DNA of 64,000 bases from Anoxybacillus tengchongensis. Its GTDB lineage: Bacteria; Bacillota; Bacilli; Bacillales; Anoxybacillaceae. Made by a program: the position numbers and the translations under genes. Positions within the stretch are counted from its first letter, which is position 1; each line of letters opens with the position of its first letter. Below the pieces are notes generated by a model. That model worked only from the letters and a program-made list of their open reading frames with translations. It was not told the origin of the DNA and did not search any database. The stretch lies in NCBI RefSeq assembly GCF_014201585.1, contig NZ_JACHES010000003.1, positions 206,416 to 270,415 of the forward strand, given 5' to 3'. This document shows positions 48,432 to 56,856 of the stretch, one piece after another.

Positions 48432-49532
48432 ATGAAACGATATGAATTTAATGAAGTCACAACGATGCAATATATTTTTCTTATTTCCGGTACACAAATC
48501 GGCATCGGCATTTTATCGCTTCCAGCCCAGCTTGCCGATATCGCGAATACAGATGGATGGATTGCGATTCTTATCGGCTGGATCATTTCGATTACCGCAA
48601 GTACGATCATTATAAAAACGATGGAGAAGCATCCACAAGATACCGTTTTCGATCTCTCTCATCGCTATTTCGGTCGTATATTCGGGACATTGATTCATCT
48701 CGCTTTTGTTGCTTACGCTCTATTAGCATCCATAACAGTTGTTTTTACTGCCATTCATATTACACAAGTATGGATTTTACCAAATACACCAAACTATCTT
48801 ATTATGATTCTGTTTATGCTACCCGGCTTTTTAATTACACGAAATGGCGTACGCGTGCTCGGTCGTTATGCAGAAGCTGTCTTTTATTTAACGATTTGGA
48901 TGCCGATTCTCATCGCTATTCCACTACAAAAAGGGACGATTTTATATATGCTCCCTATTTTAAAAGAAGGATGGACACCTATTTTTCAAGCGGTAAAAAC
49001 GACGATTTTGTCGTTTTTAGGTTTTGAATTAACGTTCGTGTTTTACCCGTTTTTAAAAGAAAAAAAACATGCGATAAAAGCGATGGTCATCGCCAACAGC
49101 ATTTCGGCTTTTACTTTTTTATTAATTACGGTCACATGTTTTATTTTTTTTAGTCCTGATGAAACTCCTTCGCTTATTTGGCCGACGTTGTCGCTACTGA
49201 AAACGATTGAATTTTCGTTTATTGAACGATTTGAAGTCATCTTTTTATCGTTTTATTTATTTGTCATGTCCACGACAGGCATTCCGTACATTTTCACAAC
49301 TGTTTTTGGCATGAGTCAACTCATCGGAAAAAAAGACCATACGATTGTATTGCTTATTGCCGTTTGCATATTTATTTTAACGTCTTTTTTATACAATCCA
49401 TCCTTTTCTCATATTCAAACGATGGGATCGTGGTGGGAACGATATGGCCTATGGGGGGCTTATATTTTTCCTGTCATTTTATTCATTTACGTTTCCGTTG
49501 CGCAATGGTTTCGGGGGGGGAAAAAGAAATGA
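48432..49532 (+). CDS. Germinant receptor B subunit (GerAB family)
   Basis: 366 residues, an APC-type transporter-like protein with ten membrane helices. The family start ISGTQIGIGILSLPAQLA and the helix 8-10 part follow. The ATG at 48432 is nine bases after the A-subunit stop; a GTG at 48423 is an alternative. The end runs through eight G and five A bases that also form the ribosome-binding site of the C subunit, and the TGA overlaps that ATG. Confidence 0.92.
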   Translation: MKRYEFNEVTTMQYIFLISGTQIGIGILSLPAQLADIANTDGWIAILIGWIISITASTIIIKTMEKHPQDTVFDLSHRYFGRIFGTLIHLAFVAYALLASITVVFTAIHITQVWILPNTPNYLIMILFMLPGFLITRNGVRVLGRYAEAVFYLTIWMPILIAIPLQKGTILYMLPILKEGWTPIFQAVKTTILSFLGFELTFVFYPFLKEKKHAIKAMVIANSISAFTFLLITVTCFIFFSPDETPSLIWPTLSLLKTIEFSFIERFEVIFLSFYLFVMSTTGIPYIFTTVFGMSQLIGKKDHTIVLLIAVCIFILTSFLYNPSFSHIQTMGSWWERYGLWGAYIFPVILFIYVSVAQWFRGGKKK

Positions 49533-50623
49533 GAAGACATATATACTTTGTTCTTTGTTTTCTCTTAACAGTCGGATGTGGTATGCAAACACGGCTCGAT
49601 GAACTGACGCTCGTCTTAACGGTCGGTTTAGATGAAGGGAAAAATGGAAATTTGCTCGTTTACTCTGTGAGCCCTGTGTTTAATAAAGAAGCAAAAAACA
49701 TTTACGAAGTCATTCGTACATCCGGATTAACGTTGCGTGATAACCGTTTTAAAGCAAACGCCTTTGCTTCCGGAAAAATGGTTGGGGGAAAAACACAAAG
49801 TGTAATTATTAGCAAAAATCTCGCCAAAAAGTACGATATGTTTTCGTATTTAGATGTGTTTTATCGCGACCCAAAAAATTCAACAACAGCCAATTTCATC
49901 GTTTTTGACGGTCCGTTAAAAGATGTCATGTACATTCGTCTTGACGATAAACCGCGTCTATCTGTGGCTATTCGGGATGTGTTATTAACAGCACATAAAA
50001 GTAAACAAACAACAAAAATCAATTTACTTGAGTTTCGACGTTTATCGCTTGATCGCGCTCAAACGCCGTTTGCCCCGATTTTAAGAGTGCATAAAGGGGA
50101 TTTAATCGCAGGAGGGATTGCCTTATTTAATAAACAACGAAAGTATGTCGGCTCATTATCACAAAAAGAAAGTCCATATTTTGCGATATTAAACAAAAAT
50201 ATTAAACCTGCGACATCGCTTACACTTGCTATAAAGGGTCTAACAAAACAAAAAGAATATGTAAGCATTTCGATTGAAAAGGGTGATTTTTCATATAAAC
50301 CGTCGTTTCAAAATGGGATGTTTCACTTTGACGTTCATATACATCTAGGTGCCATTTTGACCGAAACGACGACACATATTGATATGAAAAAAGAAAAGAA
50401 AAAACTCGAACAATTGCTCGCAAAAGAAATACAAAAACAACTTGAAGCGATCGTGAAAAAAATGCAAACATATGAAGTCGATCCGATCGGATTTGGTTTG
50501 TATGCCCGCGCTTACGAATACAAACCGTTTCAAAAACAAAAAAGCTGGCCAAAAGCTTTTGCGAAAGCAGAAATTAACATTCGTCCAACGGTTGAAATAA
50601 TTAGCTACGGTGTCCTTCAATAA
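49529..50623 (+). CDS. Germinant receptor C subunit lipoprotein (GerAC family)
   Basis: 364 residues. Signal peptide with the lipobox LTVGCG (cysteine near residue 15), so it is a lipoprotein held at the outer face of the spore inner membrane. The GerAC fold follows, with TLVLTVGLDEGKNG at the start and a C-terminal helical part (KLEQLLAKEIQKQLEAI). The start at 49529 overlaps the B-subunit stop (ATGA); the frame is open further upstream inside the B gene but unlikely coding. Completes a receptor trio. Confidence 0.92.
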   Translation: MRRHIYFVLCFLLTVGCGMQTRLDELTLVLTVGLDEGKNGNLLVYSVSPVFNKEAKNIYEVIRTSGLTLRDNRFKANAFASGKMVGGKTQSVIISKNLAKKYDMFSYLDVFYRDPKNSTTANFIVFDGPLKDVMYIRLDDKPRLSVAIRDVLLTAHKSKQTTKINLLEFRRLSLDRAQTPFAPILRVHKGDLIAGGIALFNKQRKYVGSLSQKESPYFAILNKNIKPATSLTLAIKGLTKQKEYVSISIEKGDFSYKPSFQNGMFHFDVHIHLGAILTETTTHIDMKKEKKKLEQLLAKEIQKQLEAIVKKMQTYEVDPIGFGLYARAYEYKPFQKQKSWPKAFAKAEINIRPTVEIISYGVLQ

Positions 50624-50694
50624 AAAGTTGCCGAACATAAAGCGATCGTTCATAATGAATTTAAAAAATAGCTAAATGAGGTGAGAAAAAAGAG

Positions 50695-51750
50695 ATGGAC
50701 GATCGCGTCATTATTCGCTTTGACCATGTTACAAAACAATACGATGATGATCTTCCTGTGCTCGATGACGTCAGTTTTGAAATGGAGCGCGGCAAATTTT
50801 ATACGCTTCTTGGCCCTTCCGGCTGCGGAAAAACAACGATTCTTCGCCTAATTGCTGGGTTTATCGAACCGACAAAAGGGGATATTTACTTTCACGGAAA
50901 ACGAATGAACAATGTTCCAGCAAATAAACGACAAGTGAATACAGTATTTCAAGATTATGCCCTTTTTCCTCACTTAAACGTGTTTGAAAACGTCGCCTTT
51001 GGCTTACGCATAAAAAAAGTGCCAAAGGTAGACATTGAGCGAAAAGTAAAAGAAGCACTTCGCTTCGTCAACTTAGAAGGATACGAACAACGGGCCATTC
51101 ATGAAATGTCAGGAGGACAACGACAACGTGTCGCTATCGCTCGTGCGATCGTCAACGAACCGGATGTGCTGTTACTAGATGAACCGCTATCGGCGCTTGA
51201 TTTAAAACTTCGAACAGAAATGCAATACGAGTTACGGGAATTGCAACGAAGACTTGGCATTACGTTTATTTTTGTTACTCACGATCAAGAAGAAGCTCTT
51301 GCGATGTCAGATGAAATCTTTGTGCTAAACAAAGGAAAGATTGAACAACGTGGTACACCAAAAGATATTTATGATGAACCTGTGAACCGTTTCGTCGCTG
51401 ACTTTATTGGAGAATCAAATATCATTACTGGAACGATGATTGACGATTTTGTTGTGGAATTTGCGAATCAACGATTTACGTGCATTGATCGCGGCTTTGC
51501 GAAAAATGAACAAGTAGATATTGTCATTCGCCCTGAAGATTTAGAATTAACAACTGTTGAACGCGGCAAATTGCGCGTGCGTGTTGATTCTGTTTTATTT
51601 CGCGGTGTACATTATGAGCTTTGTTGTTATGATGCGTATGGTAACGAGTGGCTCGTTCACTCGACAAAAAAAGCAGAGATCGGAGAAGAAATCGGCCTAC
51701 ATTTTGAACCAGAAGCTATTCATGTTATGAAAAGAAACGGGGGAGAATAA
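50695..51750 (+). CDS. potA: Spermidine/putrescine ABC transporter, ATP-binding protein
   Basis: 351 residues: nucleotide-binding domain with [17 protein letters not shown] (Walker A), [14 protein letters not shown] (Q-loop), [15 protein letters not shown] (signature), [12 protein letters not shown] (Walker B) and a C-terminal TOBE domain (about 240-345). First gene of potABCD. Fits polyamine importers; the presence of PotD with a polyamine-type fold supports this. Confidence 0.93.
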   Translation: MDDRVIIRFDHVTKQYDDDLPVLDDVSFEMERGKFYTLLGPSGCGKTTILRLIAGFIEPTKGDIYFHGKRMNNVPANKRQVNTVFQDYALFPHLNVFENVAFGLRIKKVPKVDIERKVKEALRFVNLEGYEQRAIHEMSGGQRQRVAIARAIVNEPDVLLLDEPLSALDLKLRTEMQYELRELQRRLGITFIFVTHDQEEALAMSDEIFVLNKGKIEQRGTPKDIYDEPVNRFVADFIGESNIITGTMIDDFVVEFANQRFTCIDRGFAKNEQVDIVIRPEDLELTTVERGKLRVRVDSVLFRGVHYELCCYDAYGNEWLVHSTKKAEIGEEIGLHFEPEAIHVMKRNGGE

Positions 51751-51751
51751 T

Positions 51752-52549
51752 ATGCGCCGCTATGCTTATGCCATCCCCTATTGGTTATGGATCGGGTTGT
51801 TCGTTGTTGCACCGATTATTCTTATTATTTATTATTCTTTTTTCGATATCGAAGGCCATTTCTCGCTCGTCAATTATCAAACTTTTTTTACGCCAGTTTA
51901 TTTACGAATGACAGTAAATTCGTTTTGGTATGCATTTCTAATCACAGCATGTTCACTCCTTATTGCGTACCCAACCGCTTATTTGTTAACAAAAACGAAA
52001 CATAAGCAGTTATGGTTGTTGCTTATTATTTTACCAACATGGGTCAATTTATTGTTAAAGGCGTACGCTTTTCTTGGATTGTTCGGCACGTATGGGGCAG
52101 TCAATGCGCTATTTGAAACGATTGGAATTGGAACGAAACAACTATTGTTTACGGACTTTAGTTTTGTTTTTGTATCTGTTTATATTTTTATTCCGTTCAT
52201 GATTTTGCCGATTTTTAATGCGCTTGAAAAATTGAATCCTTCTTTAATCGATGCTTCGCGTGACTTAGGAGCGAGCGAATGGACGACATTTCGTCGCGTC
52301 ATTTTTCCGCTTACGCTCGATGGTGTCAAAGCAGGCTGTCAAGCGGTGTTCATTCCGTCGCTTTCGCTCTTTATGCTGACGCGATTAATCGCTGGGAACC
52401 GAGTCATTACGCTCGGCACTGCGGTTGAGCAACATTTTCTCGTGACGCAAAACTGGGGGATGGGGGCTACAATCGCTGTCTTTTTAATGATTGCCATGGC
52501 CGGCATTATGGCATTAACAGGGAACAGAAAATGGGGGGTGAGACAATGA
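51752..52549 (+). CDS. potB: Spermidine/putrescine ABC transporter, permease PotB
   Basis: 265 residues with six membrane helices and the EAA loop SLIDASRDLGASEWTTFRRVIFPL. It begins two bases after potA. The stop overlaps the potC start (ATGA). Confidence 0.93.
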   Translation: MRRYAYAIPYWLWIGLFVVAPIILIIYYSFFDIEGHFSLVNYQTFFTPVYLRMTVNSFWYAFLITACSLLIAYPTAYLLTKTKHKQLWLLLIILPTWVNLLLKAYAFLGLFGTYGAVNALFETIGIGTKQLLFTDFSFVFVSVYIFIPFMILPIFNALEKLNPSLIDASRDLGASEWTTFRRVIFPLTLDGVKAGCQAVFIPSLSLFMLTRLIAGNRVITLGTAVEQHFLVTQNWGMGATIAVFLMIAMAGIMALTGNRKWGVRQ

Positions 52550-53325
52550 AAGTTTCTCGCCTCTATTTAGCGTTTGTGTTTTTCGTATTATACATGCCTA
52601 TTTTTTATTTAATTTATTATTCGTTTAATAGTGGTGGGACGATGCATCATTTCGAATCGTTTACACTTGATTGGTATAAAGACGTGTTTGCTGATACACG
52701 CTTGCTTATTATCGTTTTGCATACAATGATTATCGCCTTATTATCGTCATCGCTTGCGACAATCATTGGCGTTTTAGGCGCGATTGCCATTTATTATGCA
52801 AAACATCGCTGGAAGCAAACGTTGCTTACGCTAAATAACGTTTTAATCGTCAGCCCTGACGTCATGATCGGTGCATCGTTTCTGATCTTATTTACGATTG
52901 CTGGCATTCGGCTCGGATTTACGTCTGTCTTATTGTCGCATATCGCTTTTAGCATTCCGATTGTCGTGTTAATGATATTACCAAAGCTGCAGGAAATGAG
53001 CCCAACGTTAATCGACGCTGCGCGCGACTTAGGGGCAAATGAATGGAACGTCTTAACGAAAGTCATCCTCCCATACATTACACCAGGCATTTTTGCTGGC
53101 TTTTTCATGGCGCTCACATACTCGCTTGATGACTTTGCAGTCACGTTTTTCGTGACGGGCAACGGATTTTCGACGTTGTCTGTTGAAATTTATTCGCGCG
53201 CACGCCAGGGGATTTCGTTATCCGTTAACGCTTTATCTACCCTTCTTTTCTTATTTACGCTTGTTCTCGTTGTTGTGTATTACGTCATCACACAACGCGC
53301 TAGCGTCAAGGGGGGACAAGAATGA
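52546..53325 (+). CDS. potC: Spermidine/putrescine ABC transporter, permease PotC
   Basis: 259 residues with six membrane helices and the EAA loop TLIDAARDLGANEWNVLTKV. The ATG at 52546 has GGGGGGTGAG upstream; the frame opens earlier (52531) within potB. The stop overlaps the potD start. Confidence 0.93.
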   Translation: MKVSRLYLAFVFFVLYMPIFYLIYYSFNSGGTMHHFESFTLDWYKDVFADTRLLIIVLHTMIIALLSSSLATIIGVLGAIAIYYAKHRWKQTLLTLNNVLIVSPDVMIGASFLILFTIAGIRLGFTSVLLSHIAFSIPIVVLMILPKLQEMSPTLIDAARDLGANEWNVLTKVILPYITPGIFAGFFMALTYSLDDFAVTFFVTGNGFSTLSVEIYSRARQGISLSVNALSTLLFLFTLVLVVVYYVITQRASVKGGQE

Positions 53326-54395
53326 AAAAAATATTGTCACTTTTTTTGCTCGTTTGGCTCATTGCTTTTAGTCTGCTTTATGTCACAAAAACGATCGAAT
53401 CGTCCAAAGGGTATGGGGGAGCTAATACGTTAACGATTTATAACTGGGGCGATTATATTGATCCTGCGCTCATTAAAAAATTTGAAAAAGAAACAGGTTT
53501 TAAAGTCATTTACCAAACGTTTGATTCAAATGAAGCGATGATGACAAAAATTGCGCAAGGTGGCACGACATTTGACGTTGCTGTCCCTTCGGAGTACGCC
53601 ATTAGCAAAATGAAAGAGGAAGGGTTGCTACTTCCGATCGACCATTCAAAAATCCCAAACTTGCGCTATATTGATAAACGTTTTCTTGACTTATCGTTTG
53701 ATCCAGGCAATGAATATTCCATTCCTTACTTTTGGGGAACGGTCGGCATCGTCTACAATCGCGCACTACTTGGCGGAAAAGAAATTACAAGCTGGAACGA
53801 TTTATGGGATCCATCATTTAAAAATCAAATTTTACTTGTTGATGGTGCACGTGAAATTATGGGCATGGCACTAAATAGTTTACATTATTCACTTAACGAT
53901 ACAAACAAAACGCATTTACAACAAGCAAAACAAAAACTAGATGCCCTCACGCCAAATGTCAAAGCGATCGTCGGCGACGAAATTAAAATGCTTCTTGCAA
54001 ACGAAGAAGCTGCCATCGGCATTGTTTGGTCGGGAGATGCGGCGGAAATGATGTGGGAAAACGAACGGCTCGATTATGTGATCCCAAAAGAAGGAACAAA
54101 TTTATGGTTTGATAATATGGTCATTCCAAAGACAGCGAAAAACATTGAAGGTGCTCATCAATTTATTAACTTTATGCTTGATCCGAAAAACGCTGCCCAA
54201 AATGCCGAATACGTCGGCTACTCAACGCCAAATAAAAAAGCGCTTGAATACTTGCCAAAAGAAATGGTGGAAGACGAACGTTTTTATCCAAGCGAACAGC
54301 TTGCTAGTAAGCTGGAAGTGTATGAAAACCTCGGAAAAAACATGCTCGCGTACTACAATGAATTGTTTTTACAATTTAAAATGCACCGCAAATAA
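53322..54395 (+). CDS. potD: Spermidine/putrescine-binding protein PotD
   Basis: 357 residues. The N-terminal hydrophobic helix (residues 4-23, SLFLLVWLIAFSLLYV) lacks a lipobox cysteine, so it is a membrane-anchored or cleaved signal rather than a lipoprotein. Then comes the binding fold: LTIYNWGDYIDPALIKKFEKETG, FDVAVPSEYAISKM and GTVGIVYNR. The last gene of potABCD. The lack of a lipid anchor is unusual in Gram-positive bacteria, but is also the case for B. subtilis PotD relatives with N-terminal anchors. Confidence 0.9.
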   Translation: MKKILSLFLLVWLIAFSLLYVTKTIESSKGYGGANTLTIYNWGDYIDPALIKKFEKETGFKVIYQTFDSNEAMMTKIAQGGTTFDVAVPSEYAISKMKEEGLLLPIDHSKIPNLRYIDKRFLDLSFDPGNEYSIPYFWGTVGIVYNRALLGGKEITSWNDLWDPSFKNQILLVDGAREIMGMALNSLHYSLNDTNKTHLQQAKQKLDALTPNVKAIVGDEIKMLLANEEAAIGIVWSGDAAEMMWENERLDYVIPKEGTNLWFDNMVIPKTAKNIEGAHQFINFMLDPKNAAQNAEYVGYSTPNKKALEYLPKEMVEDERFYPSEQLASKLEVYENLGKNMLAYYNELFLQFKMHRK

Positions 54396-54422
54396 GAGGA
54401 TGGCGAAAAAGCCATCCTCTTA
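54393..54422 (+). terminator. Terminator of potABCD
   Basis: TAAGAGGATGGC-GAAAAA-GCCATCCTCTTA, a 12-pair perfect stem starting at the potD stop; an AT-rich tail follows. Confidence 0.9.
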
Positions 54423-54573
54423 TATTATTTTAGAAAAATTTTTTATTTACTTCGTTTACTCGTTCGTTTAAAATGAATACTTGTTAAACCTAATTATTTA
54501 CTATAATATTAGTTTCATTAAAAAATTACAGAAAATAAAAATTATTATTTTCAAAAATGGAAGGTGTTTTGTC

Positions 54574-56064
54574 ATGTCCCAAAGCAAACAACGTATTGTC
54601 GAGAGCGTTCCCCAACGCGGCTTTTTCGGTCATCCGAAAGGACTTTTCACATTATTTTTTACTGAGTTTTGGGAACGTTTCTCTTATTATGGTATGCGTG
54701 CTATTCTCGTGTTTTATATGTATTATGAAGTATCGAAAGGCGGTTTAGGACTTGATGAACCGACTGCTCTAGCGATCATGTCGATTTACGGTTCTCTCGT
54801 TTATATGTCAGGCATTATTGGTGGATGGTTTGCAGACCGATTATTCGGGACGGCGAAAGCTGTGTTTTACGGTGGCATTTTAATTATGCTCGGTCACATT
54901 GCTTTAGCTGTTCCAGGAAGTGTTACGATGTTTTTTGTTTCCATGGTGTTCATTATTCTTGGAACAGGACTGCTCAAGCCAAACGTCTCAAGCGTTGTCG
55001 GTGATTTATATGCAGAAGGCGATCACCGTCGCGATGCGGGATTTAGCATTTTTTATATGGGGATTAACCTCGGGGCATTTTTAGCTCCACTCGTTGTCGG
55101 AACGGTTGGCATGAAATACAACTTCCATCTCGGCTTTAGTATTGCCGCGATTGGGATGTTTTTCGGACTTCTCGTATTTGTCGGAACAAAAAAGAAAAAT
55201 CTCGGGCTTGCGGGAACACATGTACCGAATCCATTATCAGCAGCTGAGAAGAAAAAAGTGTTTACATGGGGTACGATCGGTGTAGCGATCATTGCCTTAC
55301 TCGTTTTCATCGGCTTACAGACAAACACACTAACAATCGATTTATTTGTATCGCTTGTCGGTATTTTCGGTATTGTCATTCCAACGATTTACTTTGTCGT
55401 TATGTATCGTAGTCCGAAAACGACAGATGTGGAACGTTCGCGCATTATCGCCTATATTCCTTTATTCATCGCAGCAGCGATGTTTTGGTCCATTCAAGAA
55501 CAAGGTTCAACTATTTTAGCAACTTATGCTGATAAACGAACACAGTTGCATTTTGCTGGTATAGATCTTTCACCAGCTTGGTTCCAATCGTTAAACCCAT
55601 TGTTTGTTATTACGTTTGCACCGATTTTTGCTTGGCTATGGGTGAAACTAGGAAATAAACAACCATCCATTCCAAAGAAATTTTCTTTAGCGTTATTGTT
55701 TGCTGGTTTATCGTTCGTCGTCATTTTATTGCCAGCTTATCTTGGTGGAAGCGATTCTTTAGTCAATCCGCTTTGGCTCGTGCTAAGCTACTTAATTGTT
55801 GTGTTTGGTGAGCTATGTTTATCACCTGTCGGTTTATCCGCCACGACAAAACTTGCTCCGGCGGCGTTTTCAGCTCAAACGATGAGCTTATGGTTTTTAT
55901 CAAGTGCAGCAGCCCAAGCGATTAACGCTCAAATCGTGAAGTTTTATACACCAGAAACAGAAATGGCTTATTTTGGAACGATCGGTGGAATCGCCATCGT
56001 CTTTAGTATCATTCTTTTCATCATCTCACCAAAAATTGAAAGCTTTATGAAAGGTGTAAAATAA
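54574..56064 (+). CDS. dtpT: Proton-dependent di-/tripeptide transporter (POT family)
   Basis: 496 residues with about fourteen membrane helices. The POT proton-coupling motif ExxERFxYYG is seen as TEFWERFSYYG near residue 30 and the second signature as FSIFYMGINLGAFLAPL near residue 160. Imports small peptides. The ATG at 54574 has GGAAGG upstream. The frame to 54481 is open but AT-rich and non-coding. It stands alone with a terminator on each side. Confidence 0.9.
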   Translation: MSQSKQRIVESVPQRGFFGHPKGLFTLFFTEFWERFSYYGMRAILVFYMYYEVSKGGLGLDEPTALAIMSIYGSLVYMSGIIGGWFADRLFGTAKAVFYGGILIMLGHIALAVPGSVTMFFVSMVFIILGTGLLKPNVSSVVGDLYAEGDHRRDAGFSIFYMGINLGAFLAPLVVGTVGMKYNFHLGFSIAAIGMFFGLLVFVGTKKKNLGLAGTHVPNPLSAAEKKKVFTWGTIGVAIIALLVFIGLQTNTLTIDLFVSLVGIFGIVIPTIYFVVMYRSPKTTDVERSRIIAYIPLFIAAAMFWSIQEQGSTILATYADKRTQLHFAGIDLSPAWFQSLNPLFVITFAPIFAWLWVKLGNKQPSIPKKFSLALLFAGLSFVVILLPAYLGGSDSLVNPLWLVLSYLIVVFGELCLSPVGLSATTKLAPAAFSAQTMSLWFLSSAAAQAINAQIVKFYTPETEMAYFGTIGGIAIVFSIILFIISPKIESFMKGVK

Positions 56065-56084
56065 GCGGCTGAATTCAGCCGCTT
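56063..56084. terminator. Bidirectional terminator between dtpT and rlmH
   Basis: AAGCGGCTGAATTCAGCCGCTT is a perfect 22-base palindrome at the ends of the two converging genes, flanked by short A/T runs. Confidence 0.8.
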
Positions 56085-56563
56085 TACTTATGATACGGTT
56101 CTCCCCGATTGATACGGAATGCGCGATAAATTTGCTCGGTTAAAATGAGACGCATGAGTTGATGTGGAAAGGTCATTTTTGAAAACGAAAGCGATTCGTT
56201 TGCTCGTTTCATGACGTCATCGCTTAAGCCGAGCGAACCACCGATGACAAAAGCAATTTTGCTTTTTCCATATGTCGCTAACCGATCAAGCGTTTGAGCG
56301 AACTCTTCAGACGACATCATTTTTCCTTCAATCGCTAAGGCGATCACATGCATGTCATCCGTAACTTTTGCTAAAATACGCTCGCCTTCTTTCTTTTTGA
56401 CGAGCTCCATTTGTTGTTCGCTTAACTGTTCTGGCGCTTTTTCATCTGCTACTTCCACAATGTCCATTTTCGCATATGTTGATAAGCGCTTCATATACTC
56501 TTCGATGCCTTGTTTTAAATATTTCTCTTTTAACTTACCCACAGCAATAATGTATATATTCAC
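56084..56563 (-). CDS. rlmH: 23S rRNA (pseudouridine-1915-N3)-methyltransferase RlmH
   Basis: 159 residues of the SPOUT class, with [17 protein letters not shown] (SAM-binding knot) near residue 105 and the C-terminal [34 protein letters not shown] end, ending YHK. Starts at a GTG at 56563 preceded by GGGGATC; the frame runs further up but into the DnaA-box cluster. Known in B. subtilis as ydyA/yydA. Confidence 0.94.
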   Translation of the reverse strand: MNIYIIAVGKLKEKYLKQGIEEYMKRLSTYAKMDIVEVADEKAPEQLSEQQMELVKKKEGERILAKVTDDMHVIALAIEGKMMSSEEFAQTLDRLATYGKSKIAFVIGGSLGLSDDVMKRANESLSFSKMTFPHQLMRLILTEQIYRAFRINRGEPYHK

Positions 56564-56588
56564 AAGTGATCCCCACTTTACAAACATA

Positions 56589-56755
56589 ATATCCACAAGT
56601 TTTATCCACATATCCACAGCGCTAATCCACATATTGTGTAGAAACATTAGTTCCCTACTATATATACAGCGCGTTGTTCACAAAAATCGCATATTTCTTC
56701 TTTTTTATCCACAGAAATTGTTGATATTTCAGGTGCTTGTTGTTTTTCATCCACA
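56589..56755. promoter_or_regulatory. Cluster of DnaA boxes upstream of rlmH
   Basis: Two perfect boxes TTATCCACA (56602-56610 and 56705-56713) plus boxes with one mismatch: ATATCCACA at 56589 and 56610, TAATCCACA at 56623, an inverted TGTGTAGAA at 56635, TTGTTCACA at 56674 and TCATCCACA at 56747. Eight boxes in 170 bases, mostly in the same orientation. In B. subtilis DnaA binds upstream of the same gene; such clusters near the origin titrate DnaA. Confidence 0.8.
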
Positions 56756-56802
56756 TACATATCAATAGCGAGTTCAACATGTTGCTCACAACATTTCCAC
56801 AC
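56647..56802 (-). CDS. CxxH/CxxC small protein
   Basis: 51 residues, too short for usual gene callers: starts at a GTG at 56802 with AAGGAG 11 bases upstream. CCEQH near the start and CDFC near residue 38 give the CxxH/CxxC pair that names this family, a likely zinc-binding fold. Often found in front of rlmH in bacilli. The DnaA boxes overlap its coding region. Function unknown. Confidence 0.75.
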   Translation of the reverse strand: MWKCCEQHVELAIDMYVDEKQQAPEISTISVDKKEEICDFCEQRAVYIVGN

Positions 56803-56827
56803 AACGCATCACTCCTTATTCATGAAT

Positions 56828-56855
56828 GAAACGACAGGGAATCCCCTGCCGTTTC
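56828..56855 (-). terminator. Terminator hairpin after htrA
   Basis: GAAACGGCAGGGG-ATT-CCCTGTCGTTTC with one mismatch, next to the htrA stop; the following minus sequence is ATTCATG, so the T-run is missing. Confidence 0.6.
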
Positions 56856-56856
56856 A

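Noticed and set aside
47876..48610. 244-residue minus-strand frame across the A/B germination gene junction
   Set aside because: Antisense to two family-matched membrane proteins; isoleucine/threonine-rich shadow.
56581..56760. oriC
   Set aside because: Although DnaA boxes are dense, there is no dnaA or dnaN gene, no AT-rich unwinding element next to the boxes, and the block matches the known origin-near titration cluster at rlmH.
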